From Anaerolineales bacterium (lineage in GTDB: Bacteria; Chloroflexota; Anaerolineae; 4572-78; J111), in contig JAAUSP010000007.1 of the NCBI GenBank assembly GCA_012032575.1, positions 1-36,418 on the forward strand: a stretch of DNA of 36,418 bases. Reading direction: 5' to 3'. Below the pieces are notes generated by a model. The model was given only the letters and a program-made list of their open reading frames with translations. It was not told where the DNA came from and searched no databases. Numbering within the stretch: the stretch's first letter is position 1; every line of letters starts with the position of its first letter. Below, piece by piece: positions 26,018-34,130 of the stretch. The translations under genes were made by a program, and so were the position numbers.

Positions 26018-27668
26018 GAGATGGTTCAGAAATTGGTTGACACATTAACAACAGAATAGGTTTACAGGAGCCACCGGATCAGGCAAGATAAGGGTTGCGA
26101 GACCAATCAAACCTGATCGAAGGAGGCTCCTAATGGTACAGTATCGGCTTAGTGAGTTGGAATTGTCAACTCGAGTGCGGCTCACCGCCGAGATGGTGTT
26201 GAGTGCCCAAGAACGAGGGTGGGGGCGAGCCAGCCAACTGGCCCAACAGTATGGGGTATCACGGACGCTGTTGTACGAGTGGCGGGCTAAAGCCTTGCAG
26301 AGTTTACAGGAAATGTTGCAGCCTCATTGTCCCGGACCCCGCCCGCTCCGGCAAAGCCTGGAAATCAGTTCCAGTTTCATCCAGCGGGCGATTGCGCTTT
26401 GGCCGATGCTAACCGGAAGCGTGCGGGGCATCCAAACCGGGCTGGAACTGTTGTTGGGCGTTGAGCGGTCGGTTGGCTACATCAGCGAAACGCTCCAGAC
26501 AGCGGGCGAGCAGGCGGCAGCCTATAACCAAGCCGTCGTGATCCCTTTGCCGGTCTTGGCGGAAGCAGATGAGATTTTTCAAGGGCGGCGACCGTGTCTG
26601 ACCGTAGTGGACGGACGTTCCTTTGTGGCTTTGAACCTGACCCCGGCTGAGAGCCGCGATGCAACCCAGTGGGGAGTGACCTTTCTCGAACTGGCGGAGC
26701 GCGGGGTTCAATTCCACGACCTGGTTAGTGATGGAGCCAAAGGCATCCGGGCGGGGGTTCAAGAGGCCCAGTTAGGCATCCCGCTCCGGCCCGATTTGTT
26801 CCACCTGCTTCAGGAGGCTCATCCCATTACCCGCCGTCTGGAACGAGACGCCTACCAGGCCATAGAAACCGTGGAGCGGGTACGACGGGCAGAACAGGAA
26901 GCGCTCGCTCACCAACGACGGCGAGGCCGTCCTCTTAAAGTTGACCGGTCTTTGGCTGAAGCCCTCCGCCAAGAGACCCAGGCCATCACCCAGTTTGACC
27001 TATGGCGCTGGCTCTTGCACGAGGCTCGCCTGGCTTTAGAACCTATCCAGCCAGGTTATCGCTTGGGGAGCGCCCAAACAGCCCGTGATACCTTACAGAC
27101 GGTAGTGACGCTCATGAAACAAGTTGGTCACAAAGATGTCATCGCTTTCGCTGAAACCCTACGGGCTCATTTGGAGGACCTGGTCGCTCCTATCGCCTGG
27201 TTAGAGCAAACCCTCTCGCCCTGGCGGGCTAACCTATCAGCAGCCGATGAAGCGCTGATCCTCTGGTATGATCAACATCGGTCCAGCCTGACCCTGACTG
27301 TTACCGAGGCTTTTCCGCCTGCGCTCCAAGCCGCAACCCTGGCCTTTGTCGAAGCTTTGACCCTGTTTCATCGGGCTTCTTCCCTGGCTGAATCCCTGCA
27401 TAGCTGGCTGCGGCCTCATTTGCAAATCCATCGCGGCATGCCCGCCTGGCTCGCCCCGTTATTACAACTGTTCTGGAACCATCATCGCTTTCAACGGGGT
27501 AAACGGGCCGGAAACACGCCTCTGGAATTGGCTGGGGTCATAGATGCACCCGCTCTGGCAGCGATCCTGGACCACTTATTTATGGAGGCGTAAGCGTACT
27601 GCCTTAAACCTATTTTGTTAAGGTACAAAAAAGTGTCAACCTATCTGTGGCTCGCTATGAACCATCTC
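26018..27668 (+). mobile_element. Insertion sequence, 1,651 bp, DDE transposase, in hepT
   Basis: Ends are exact: 8-bp duplications flank it, and both termini begin GAGATGGTTCA reading inwards. Each end is a three-block mosaic: GAGATGGTTCA, GGTTGACAC and a block containing TTAACAA and AATAGGTTTA (left 26018-26064; right 27605-27668). The spacer between the first two blocks is 6 bases on the left and 16 on the right. It carries one gene, a 486-residue transposase, with no passenger. The element appears complete and the transposase frame is intact, so insertion may be fairly recent. I cannot assign the IS family by name; 8-bp duplications and this transposase type would allow it by database search. 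Confidence 0.95.
26133..27593 (+). CDS. DDE transposase of the insertion sequence
   Basis: 486 residues. Residues about 32-60 are a helix-turn-helix (ASQLAQQYGVSRTLLYEW). Candidate catalytic acids are the Asp of EADEIFQG (about 148), the Asp of LVSDGAKGI (about 200) and the Glu of SLAESLHSWLRP (about 430), with an intervening helical insert rich in Arg and Glu (about 230-400). The tail contains NHHRFQRGKRAGNTPLELAGV, a pattern I associate with large DDE transposases of Cyanobacteria and Chloroflexota (possibly DUF6399-like; uncertain). ATG 26133 is preceded by GGAGG. It fills most of the 1,651-bp element. The frame is uninterrupted. Confidence 0.88.
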   Translation: MVQYRLSELELSTRVRLTAEMVLSAQERGWGRASQLAQQYGVSRTLLYEWRAKALQSLQEMLQPHCPGPRPLRQSLEISSSFIQRAIALWPMLTGSVRGIQTGLELLLGVERSVGYISETLQTAGEQAAAYNQAVVIPLPVLAEADEIFQGRRPCLTVVDGRSFVALNLTPAESRDATQWGVTFLELAERGVQFHDLVSDGAKGIRAGVQEAQLGIPLRPDLFHLLQEAHPITRRLERDAYQAIETVERVRRAEQEALAHQRRRGRPLKVDRSLAEALRQETQAITQFDLWRWLLHEARLALEPIQPGYRLGSAQTARDTLQTVVTLMKQVGHKDVIAFAETLRAHLEDLVAPIAWLEQTLSPWRANLSAADEALILWYDQHRSSLTLTVTEAFPPALQAATLAFVEALTLFHRASSLAESLHSWLRPHLQIHRGMPAWLAPLLQLFWNHHRFQRGKRAGNTPLELAGVIDAPALAAILDHLFMEA

Positions 27669-27676
27669 AAAGACAC
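27669..27676. repeat. Target-site duplication, right copy
   Basis: AAAGACAC, identical to 26010-26017; the HEPN gene resumes directly after it. Confidence 0.95.
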
Positions 27677-27781
27677 CATTATTTATGCAACAGCAACGAC
27701 CGATGTTCCTGACCTACGTCACAAAGTTGCCCTCATTTTGGCTCAAGAGTTCAACAAAGAAATTTAAACGGAGGTATCCTT

Positions 27782-29284
27782 TTGCAGGAAAAATTAGAAT
27801 TCCTTACCGCGAAACTTAAAGACATCAAAAACCTTCAGGCCGCCGAGGCGGTTCTGGGCTGGGATCAGCAGGTGTTTATGCCGCCCGGTGGAGCCGAGGC
27901 GCGGGCCGAACAACTGGCTACCCTCAGCAAAATCAGCCATGAGATGTTCACTACGGATGAAATTGGGCTGCTGTTGAGCGACCTGGCCCAAACCGATCTT
28001 CCCTACGACTCCGACGAAGCCAGCCTGATCCGGGTGGTTCAGCGGGATTATGATAAAGCTCGCAAATTGCCTTCCAGTCTGGTAGCGGAAATGAGCCGGA
28101 CCTTCTCGCTGGGGCAGCAAATCTGGACCCAGGCCAGGGCCAAGCAGGATTTTGCCCACTTTCAGGAGATTCTGACCAAGATTGTTGATTTGAACATCCA
28201 GGTAGCCGAAGCCTTTGGCTATGATGAGTGCCTCTACGATGCTTTGCTCGACCAATTTGAGCCGGGCATGAAAACGGCGGAAGTCAACCGGGTCTTTGGC
28301 GAACTCAAGGCCGAACTGGTGCCGCTGGTGCAGGCCATCGCCGCACAAGCCGGTCAGGTGGACGACTCGATTTTGAAGCAGGAGTTTGATGAAACCGCCC
28401 AATGGGATTTTGGCATGATTCCGCTTAAAGCCATCGGCTTTAACCTGGAGCGAGGCCGGCAGGATAAATCTGTCCACCCCTTCACTATCAATTTCTCTAT
28501 CAACGATGTGCGGATTACCACCCGCATTCATAAAGACCTGTTCCCGTCGGCGTTGTTCAGCACCCTGCACGAGGGAGGCCACGCCATGTACGAGCAGAAC
28601 AGTGACCCGGCCCTGGAAGGCAGCTTTTTGGCCGGCGGCACCTCGCTGGGTGTCCACGAGTCGCAATCGCGCCTGTGGGAAAATGTTCTGGGCCGCAGCC
28701 GGGAGTTCTGGCAGTTCTATTATCCCCAGTTGCAAGGGTTCTTTCCGGCTCAGTTAAACAATGTCAGCCTGGACGCCTTTTACCGAGCCATCAATAAGGT
28801 CGAGCCTTCCCTTATCCGGGTTGAGGCCGACGAAGTGACTTACAATTTGCACATCTTCCTGCGTTTTGAGCTGGAGCAGGCTTTGCTGGAAAAGCGTCTG
28901 GCAGTGGCCGATTTACCGGAAGCCTGGAACGCCAAAATGCAGGAGTCGTTGGGGTTGACTCCGCCCAATGACGCCCTGGGCGTATTGCAGGATATTCACT
29001 GGTCGAGCGGGATGATGGGCTATTTTCCCACCTATACCCTGGGGAATGTGCTCTCGCTCCAGTTTTATCAGCAAACCCTGCGCGACATCCCCGACCTGCC
29101 GGAGCAGTTCAGCCGGGGCGAGTTTGGAGCGCTGCTAGGCTGGTTCAGCGACAAGATTCACCGGCATGGCCGCAAATTTACCGCCAACGAACTGGTCCAG
29201 CGCATCACCGGCACTGAGGGCATCCAGGCTCAACCCTATCTGGATTACATCAAACGCAAATACACCCAAATCTATGGCTTATGA
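27782..29284 (+). CDS. Metallocarboxypeptidase, M32 family (thermostable carboxypeptidase 1 type)
   Basis: 500 residues, standard for M32. The zinc motif HEGGH is at residues 263-267 and the third ligand lies in VHESQSRLWEN (about 293). NDVRITTRIH (about 240-249) matches the DxRxT segment, and the C-terminal IKRKYTQIYGL is typical. It removes C-terminal residues of broad specificity in the cytosol. The start is TTG 27782 with GGAGG seven bases upstream; there is no better ATG, and the family begins EKLEFL...LKDIKNLQAAEAVLGWDQ (shown in parts). It lies 14 bases after the split HEPN gene and ends inside the first codons of miaA. Confidence 0.95.
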   Translation: MQEKLEFLTAKLKDIKNLQAAEAVLGWDQQVFMPPGGAEARAEQLATLSKISHEMFTTDEIGLLLSDLAQTDLPYDSDEASLIRVVQRDYDKARKLPSSLVAEMSRTFSLGQQIWTQARAKQDFAHFQEILTKIVDLNIQVAEAFGYDECLYDALLDQFEPGMKTAEVNRVFGELKAELVPLVQAIAAQAGQVDDSILKQEFDETAQWDFGMIPLKAIGFNLERGRQDKSVHPFTINFSINDVRITTRIHKDLFPSALFSTLHEGGHAMYEQNSDPALEGSFLAGGTSLGVHESQSRLWENVLGRSREFWQFYYPQLQGFFPAQLNNVSLDAFYRAINKVEPSLIRVEADEVTYNLHIFLRFELEQALLEKRLAVADLPEAWNAKMQESLGLTPPNDALGVLQDIHWSSGMMGYFPTYTLGNVLSLQFYQQTLRDIPDLPEQFSRGEFGALLGWFSDKIHRHGRKFTANELVQRITGTEGIQAQPYLDYIKRKYTQIYGL

Positions 29285-30308
29285 AGAGGCGATGAGGCGA
29301 AGCAATGAAGAGACGATAAGAGAAAGAGAGGGGGAAAACACTCTCGCCTCCTCGCCTCCTCGCCTCCTCGCCTCCTCGCCTCTCTTAGCCCTCGTCGGCC
29401 CGACGGCTGTTGGCAAAACCGCTTTTTCGCTGCAAATTGCCCAGGACTACAACGGCGAAATCATCTCCGCCGATTCGCGCCAGATTTATCGTGGACTGGA
29501 TATTGGCGCAGCCAAAGCAACGCCGGAGCAGCAGGCGTTAGCACCCCACCACCTGCTTGATGTCGTTACCCCCGACCAAATTTTAACCCTGGCTGAATTT
29601 CAAGAACGCGCCTATGCCACCATTGCCGCGATTCACGCCCGGCAGCGCTTGCCGATTTTGGTCGGCGGGACAGGCCAGTGGGTTCAGGCCGTGGTTGAAG
29701 GCTGGGGCGTGCCCCGCGTGCCGCCGGACCCAGAACTGCGGGCCGCGCTTGAAGCCGAGGCTGAAACTATCGGCTCAACGGCTTTTCACGCGCGTCTGGC
29801 GGCGGTTGACCCACAGGCGGCCCAAAAGCTCGATCCCCGCAATGTGCGCCGGGTGATTCGGGCGCTGGAAGTTTATCACAAAACCGGCATTCCCATCAGC
29901 CAGCACCAGCAAAAAAACGCGCCGCCTTATCACATTTTGCAACTTGGGTTGACCATGCCCCGCGAGGCGCTTTACCAGCGCGTTGACCAGCGCATTGACC
30001 GCATGCTGGAAATGGGTCTGGTGGCCGAAGTCGAGCGGCTGGTGAAGGCCGGCTATGGCTGGGACTTGCCGGCCATGTCGGGCCTGGGTTATAAGCAGAT
30101 TGGCTACTATTTACGGGGTGAGCTTAGCCTGGAAGAGGTGGTGGCTCTCATCAAAAAAGAGACGCGCCGCTATGTCCGCCAGCAGTACAACTGGTTCCGG
30201 CTGGATAATCCCCGCATTACCTGGGTTGAGGTAGGCCAGGAGCCGGAGCAAGCATACCGCGAAATAAAACGTTTTTTGGATGAGGCTGTCGGGAGAGAAA
30301 AAAATTAA
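29274..30308 (+). CDS. miaA: tRNA dimethylallyltransferase (MiaA) with repeat-encoded N-terminal extension
   Basis: Adds dimethylallyl to A37 of tRNAs reading UNN codons. 344 residues from ATG 29274, about 30 more than usual. The core starts at LLALVGPTAVGKT (P-loop near residue 42), then ISADSRQIYRGLDIGAAKAT, LVGGTGQWVQAV and SGLGYKQIGYYL are diagnostic MiaA motifs. Residues about 4-36 are encoded by a palindromic repeat with units TCGCCTCC (read as ASSPPRLLASSP). ATG 29292 with GAAGAGG upstream is an alternative start; both lie before the repeat, and no ATG is found between it and the P-loop, so the extension must be translated unless a non-ATG start is used. The first 11 bases overlap the M32 gene. 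Confidence 0.93.
   Translation: MAYEEAMRRSNEETIREREGENTLASSPPRLLASSPLLALVGPTAVGKTAFSLQIAQDYNGEIISADSRQIYRGLDIGAAKATPEQQALAPHHLLDVVTPDQILTLAEFQERAYATIAAIHARQRLPILVGGTGQWVQAVVEGWGVPRVPPDPELRAALEAEAETIGSTAFHARLAAVDPQAAQKLDPRNVRRVIRALEVYHKTGIPISQHQQKNAPPYHILQLGLTMPREALYQRVDQRIDRMLEMGLVAEVERLVKAGYGWDLPAMSGLGYKQIGYYLRGELSLEEVVALIKKETRRYVRQQYNWFRLDNPRITWVEVGQEPEQAYREIKRFLDEAVGREKN
29286..29383. repeat. Palindromic tandem 8-nt words inside the start of miaA
   Basis: Two words GAGGCGAT and GAGGCGAA (29286-29301) are followed by a purine-rich spacer and by five tandem TCGCCTCC words (29344-29383, the last one TCGCCTCT), which are complementary to the left words. The architecture matches the 7-nt word hairpins elsewhere in the window except that the unit is eight bases and the element lies within a coding sequence. 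Confidence 0.8.
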
Positions 30309-30380
30309 GAAATTAGAAATTAGAATTAACCTGATTGACTGTCTGGCTCAACTTCTTAATTCTTATTTCTTAATTCTTAT
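30309..30380. repeat. Hairpin of tandem 7-nt words (word GAAATTA)
   Basis: Left arm GAAATTA GAAATTA GAATTAA (30309-30329), right arm TTCTTAATTCTTATTTCTTA and onwards to 30380. It fills the 68-base gap between convergent miaA and the hybrid kinase gene and covers the last codon of the latter. A two-way terminator or mRNA end-protector role is reasonable. Confidence 0.8.
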
Positions 30381-31983
30381 ATCTTCAGCATTTGTTCTTT
30401 GAGATGGCTATTATCAAGCGGCAGGGTAAAGGTGAAAGTGGTGCTTTCACCCTCTTCACTTTCGGCATAAATTTCTCCACCGCAGACATTGACCATGCCC
30501 TTGGCAATGGAAAGCCCCAGGCCAATGCCTCCATGCTCACGGGTCAGTGATTTCTCCACTTGATAAAAACGCTCAAATACGCGGGTCAATTCCTTTTTAG
30601 GAATGCTGATACCGGTATTGGTAACGGAAATTGTGGCGTTGTTTTCCCCAGTCACTCTGGCCTTAAAGATAATCTGACCGCCTGCCGGGGTAAACTTTAC
30701 CGCATTGTGAATGAGATTAACAATAATCAGATCAATTTTTTGCTGGTCGGCCACCATCTCCGGAAAGTCAACCGGGATGTCAATCTCGATAGATAGCTTT
30801 TTCTCTTCGCTCCACAGGGATAAATCATCTACGGCGGCCTGAACAGCTTCGAGCAAGATCAGCGGCTCTCTTGATAACGAAACCAGGCCGCTTTCGAGGG
30901 ACTGTAGGCTGAGCATGTCGTCAATCAGGTGGGTCAAACGCATCGAATTGCGCATAATGGTAGCCATGTAATCGCGCTGGACCCCTGCCAAATCTTCCTC
31001 CAGCATGCTGGCATACCCCATTAAAATAGCCAGCGGGGTTCGCAGTTCGTGGGCGGCAATATTGATAAACTCACTCTTCATGTGGTCGAGGATTTTTAGC
31101 TCATCATAGGCTTTTTGAATTTCAGAGAAGAGATGAGCGTTTTCCAGGGCAATGCTGGCTTGACCGGCCAGGACTGACAAGAAGTTGCTGTCGCCGGTGG
31201 TAAAATCACTGCCGGCCCGGGCCAAAATCAACGCGCCCAGGATCGACTCTTTTGATTTAAGCGGTGTGACAATGACAAACTGCGCCCCCAGTTTTTCCAG
31301 AAAAGTCTGCTGCTCGGAAGTGGCAGTCTGAACATTAAATAGAAGCTGGGGACTGCCTTCAAAATAACTCTGGCTAATTGATAACTGGCCTGCTGTTGTT
31401 GTTGGCCGGCCTCGTCATCGGCCTCCGTTTGAAAATGAGAAGTAATTTCACCCCCAGAAAAGGTATAGATGCGGGCAAAATCTGCTTTTGTTTCCGTGCT
31501 GGCAATATCCAACAGGCGGCGCAAAACCTCATCCGTTTCAACCGTGCCCAACAGAGTTTTATTCAGTTCAAACAAGGGAATGAGAGACCGCAGGCGAACA
31601 TTTTCCTTGCGTAAGCGTTCCTTATCCAGGGCTTTGGCAATGGCCATGTTCAGTTCATCGGGCGAAAAAGGTTTCATCACAAATTCGTCAATCCCCAATT
31701 TCAGCGCTTCGATAGCCATGTCCATCGTGCTAAAGCCGGTCATGGTGACACAAATAATATTAGAGGCAAACTGCTTGACCGCCTGAGCCACCTCTAAGCC
31801 GCTCATACCCGGCATCCGAATATCGGTTAAGAGCAAATCAAAATGCTCTTTTTGGGCATATTCTACCACCTCGCGCCCGCTATGAGCGATGGTAACTTGA
31901 TAACCTTTATTCTCCAGAATTCGTTTGCAGAGGTCAAGAACATCGGATTCGTCATCAACGACAATTATTTTTTCGCTGCTCAT
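30377..31983 (-). CDS. Hybrid sensor: receiver - GAF - histidine kinase (one frameshift)
   Basis: 535 residues once one base near 31390-31400 is corrected; the two halves otherwise read as separate frames (31983-31228 and 31231-30377). The order is a receiver domain (IIVVDDESD, LLLTDIRMPGMSG with the phospho-Asp near residue 54, MKPF), a GAF domain about 150-300 ending ILARAGSDF, an HisKA helix with HELRTPLA, and HATPase_c with NLIHNAVKFTP (N box), NTGISIP (G1, Asp replaced by Asn), HGGIGLGLSIAKG. There is no membrane segment, so it is cytoplasmic. A receiver at the N-terminus would let another kinase tune it. ATG 31983 has GGGGAGA upstream. No partner response regulator is in view. Confidence 0.87.
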
Positions 31984-32172
31984 CAAATTGTCTCCCCTCT
32001 GTTCCAGGTGAAAAACGTAAGTGTAGTATATAACAGAAATAGATTTTGGCCGGGCAGGTGACCAGTAAGCTTGAACCTGTTGACTTATACAAATTATATA
32101 CTATTTCAGAGGTGCTTTGCAAACGCTGGGATTTTTCTGGACTACGAAAGAAGTACCAGAGGAAACAGCGGG

Positions 32173-32931
32173 CTAATCTTTAATAGCCTGCCTGATTTCA
32201 TACGCCAGGTGGCCAAATTCCTCGCTGTACTCAATCCCTTTGGGGCGGGGTCGGGGCAAATTAATCACAAATTCGGCAGAAATAGTGGCCGGGCGCGGGC
32301 TGAGCACCAGCACTCGGTCGGCCAAAAACACAGCTTCGCGGATGTTGTGGGTTACCATAACGGCAGTGAGATTGCGACTCTGCCACAGGCGGAGCAGTTC
32401 CACATTGAGCCGTTCACGGGTCAAGGCATCCAGAGCGCCAAACGGTTCGTCCAGCAACAAAATTTGCGGCTGTTGAATCAGGGCGCGGGCCACAGCCACC
32501 CGCTGTTCCATCCCGCCCGAAAGCTGTTTGGGATAAGCCGCGGCAAACTCGCTCAGACCAACCAGCGCCAAAGCCTCCTGGCCCTGCTGCTGCGCTTCGA
32601 CGGCAGGGGCGGCTTGAATCTGAAGGGGTAATAACACATTATCCAGCACAGTCCGCCAGGGCATGAGGTTTGGCTTTTGGAAAACAATACTGATTTCCGG
32701 CTGCGGTTTGGTTAGCGGCTCACCGGCCAGCCAGACTTGCCCTTTAGTCGGCGGAAAAAGTCCGGCCAGGATTTGCAGCAAAGTGGTTTTGCCCGAACCG
32801 GACGGTCCCACAATACACAGAAATTCGCCGGATGAGACGGAAAAACTGATATTGGCAATAGTTAACAGGCTGCCGTTATTGGGGCTGTCAAATGCTTTGT
32901 AGAGTGACTCAACTTGAAGAATGGGTGGCAT
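32173..32931 (-). CDS. ABC transporter ATPase, riboflavin-uptake operon (SsuB/TauB-like)
   Basis: 252 residues. Walker A GPSGSGKT (about 41-48), Q-loop VFQKPNLMPW, signature LSGGMEQRVAVARAL (about 137-151), Walker B ILLLDEPFGALD and switch His in VMVTHNIREA are all intact. It is the single-domain ATPase used by NMT1/SsuA-type importers. It is third in the riboswitch-led operon, after permease and binding protein, so I infer it energises riboflavin or flavin-precursor uptake. The start at 32931 (MPPILQVESLYKAF) is the natural start. A 7-nt-word hairpin lies between it and the upstream binding-protein gene. Confidence 0.93.
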   Translation of the reverse strand: MPPILQVESLYKAFDSPNNGSLLTIANISFSVSSGEFLCIVGPSGSGKTTLLQILAGLFPPTKGQVWLAGEPLTKPQPEISIVFQKPNLMPWRTVLDNVLLPLQIQAAPAVEAQQQGQEALALVGLSEFAAAYPKQLSGGMEQRVAVARALIQQPQILLLDEPFGALDALTRERLNVELLRLWQSRNLTAVMVTHNIREAVFLADRVLVLSPRPATISAEFVINLPRPRPKGIEYSEEFGHLAYEIRQAIKD

Positions 32932-32940
32932 AAGATTATC

Positions 32941-32984
32941 GAGATTAGAGATTGGAGATTTTACAATCTCTAATCTCCAATCTC
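32941..32984. repeat. Hairpin of tandem 7-nt words (word GAGATTA), copy 1
   Basis: Left arm GAGATTA GAGATTG GAGATT (32941-32960), loop TTAC, right arm AATCTCTAATCTCCAATCTC (32965-32984). The stem is 20 bp with two mismatches. It lies between the riboflavin binding-protein gene and its ATPase gene. Closely related to 34071-34122. Confidence 0.9.
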
Positions 32985-33013
32985 CGAGTTTACAACGTTA
33001 TTTTGGATGTGTC

Positions 33014-34045
33014 CTATTTTGTTTCGACAAACTTATTGGTGTAAAGCGTTTCAGGCTCAAGCGGTTTTTCCAGCAAGCCAGTTTTGCTCATAAACTCAAC
33101 TGACTCTTGCCACGCCTGGGGATTCGACTCGCCCAGTTTGTCGCTTTGCCACAGCGTAATCGAATCCTCTAACACTTTCCGCTGGGTGGGAGCTTTGTCA
33201 TCGGTGATTTCGGGAATGACTTTCCGAACAATGGCGAAGGCATCGTCAGGCTTGGCGATGGTCTCTTGCAGACCGCGCAAACTGGCTCGCACCATACCTT
33301 GCACCAAGTCCGGGTCATCGGCTATCAGCTTCTCTCCCACCACAATCCCATTGGCAACCAGGTCAAGGTAATCAGACACTTGCAACACATTTACCTCAAT
33401 ACCCTGGCTGCGAAGCTGGTTCGGCTCGTTGGCAATGTAGATCATAGCCGCGTCAACCACGCCCTGCTGTACGGCAGCCGTCTGGGTGAAACCAATATCT
33501 GCCACCGTGATCGCGCTTTCGTCGAGTTGAGCGGCATAAACCAACCCCTTCCAGCCGATAAACGACGCCCCAAAAAATCCCGGTAACCCCACTTTTTTGC
33601 CCGCCAGATCGCCCGGTTTGGTAATGCCTTTATCAGCCGGAGAAACCAAAGCCACCGGATAACGTTGATACCACTTCATCACATAGGTAATCGGCAAGCC
33701 CTGAGCGCGGGCCAGAATCACCTGATCGCCACTAGCCACGGCAAATTCCCGTTCGCCCTGCGCGGCCAGGGCCACAAAATCATTTTCAAATCCATATTCA
33801 ATTTCAACTTCAAGCCCTTCTTCGGCGTAAAAGCCCTTACTTTGGGCCACGTAAAACGGCGCAAACTGAACATCGGGAATGTAGCCGACCCCTAATTTGA
33901 CCTTGCGCAGCTCACCTGACGCCACCGGCGCTTCGGTTGTGACAGCGGGGGCAGCCTGAGACGGCGCTTGAGCGGCTTCTGCGCCGCACGCCACCAGCCC
34001 CACCAGGGCCACGAATAGAAAAACCCACTTCATCCAGAACTTCAT
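33014..34045 (-). CDS. ribY: Riboflavin ABC transporter substrate-binding lipoprotein (RibY-like, NMT1/THI5 family)
   Basis: 343 residues. Residues 1-20 are a lipoprotein signal ending LVGLVAC, so the mature protein should be anchored by Cys20. The NMT1/THI5-like fold begins LGVGYIPDVQFAPFYVAQ and has KGFYAEEGLEVEIEYG, followed by KVGLPGFFGASF. THI5-like binding proteins carry thiamine-pyrimidine or, in the RibY group described for Chloroflexota, riboflavin. The FMN riboswitch at the head of the operon makes riboflavin the preferred substrate; without it I would not choose. ATG 34045 follows the permease gene by 85 bases that hold a 7-nt-word hairpin. Confidence 0.88.
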   Translation of the reverse strand: MKFWMKWVFLFVALVGLVACGAEAAQAPSQAAPAVTTEAPVASGELRKVKLGVGYIPDVQFAPFYVAQSKGFYAEEGLEVEIEYGFENDFVALAAQGEREFAVASGDQVILARAQGLPITYVMKWYQRYPVALVSPADKGITKPGDLAGKKVGLPGFFGASFIGWKGLVYAAQLDESAITVADIGFTQTAAVQQGVVDAAMIYIANEPNQLRSQGIEVNVLQVSDYLDLVANGIVVGEKLIADDPDLVQGMVRASLRGLQETIAKPDDAFAIVRKVIPEITDDKAPTQRKVLEDSITLWQSDKLGESNPQAWQESVEFMSKTGLLEKPLEPETLYTNKFVETK

Positions 34046-34070
34046 CCTACCTTCTGCTCCTTAAGAAATA

Positions 34071-34122
34071 GAGATTAGAGATTAGAGATTGGAGATTAGA
34101 TTAATCTCTAATCTCCAATCTC
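34071..34122. repeat. Hairpin of tandem 7-nt words (word GAGATTA), copy 2
   Basis: Left arm GAGATTA GAGATTA GAGATTG GAGATTA (34071-34098), right arm AATCTCTAATCTCCAATCTC (34103-34122), identical to the right arm of copy 1. The left arm has one more word than the right. It lies between the permease and binding-protein genes of the riboflavin operon. Confidence 0.9.
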
Positions 34123-34130
34123 GGCTTCTA

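Larger units (their letters stand above)
25759..27767 (+). pseudogene. hepT: HEPN toxin (HepT-like) gene split by an insertion sequence
   Basis: Joining 25759-26017 with 27677-27767 and restoring one A near 25870 gives a 116-residue HEPN protein. It reads MRSTELYLTDIVEAADAIG..., LIVIGEAVARLPDDF, the ribonuclease motif RNIIVHGY (R-X4-H-X-Y) and the tail DLRHKVALILAQEFNKEI. The insertion lies seven codons after the catalytic Tyr; the first half ends in foreign codons. HepT cleaves or is AMPylated on the Tyr of this motif in known pairs. The C-terminal helix needed for the fold is missing from the split product, so the toxin is probably dead, although the catalytic motif remains. The downstream M32 gene is untouched. 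Confidence 0.9.

Noticed and set aside
29344..29383. Tandem octamers as a small CRISPR array
   Set aside because: Units are contiguous eight-base words without spacers, and no cas gene is near.
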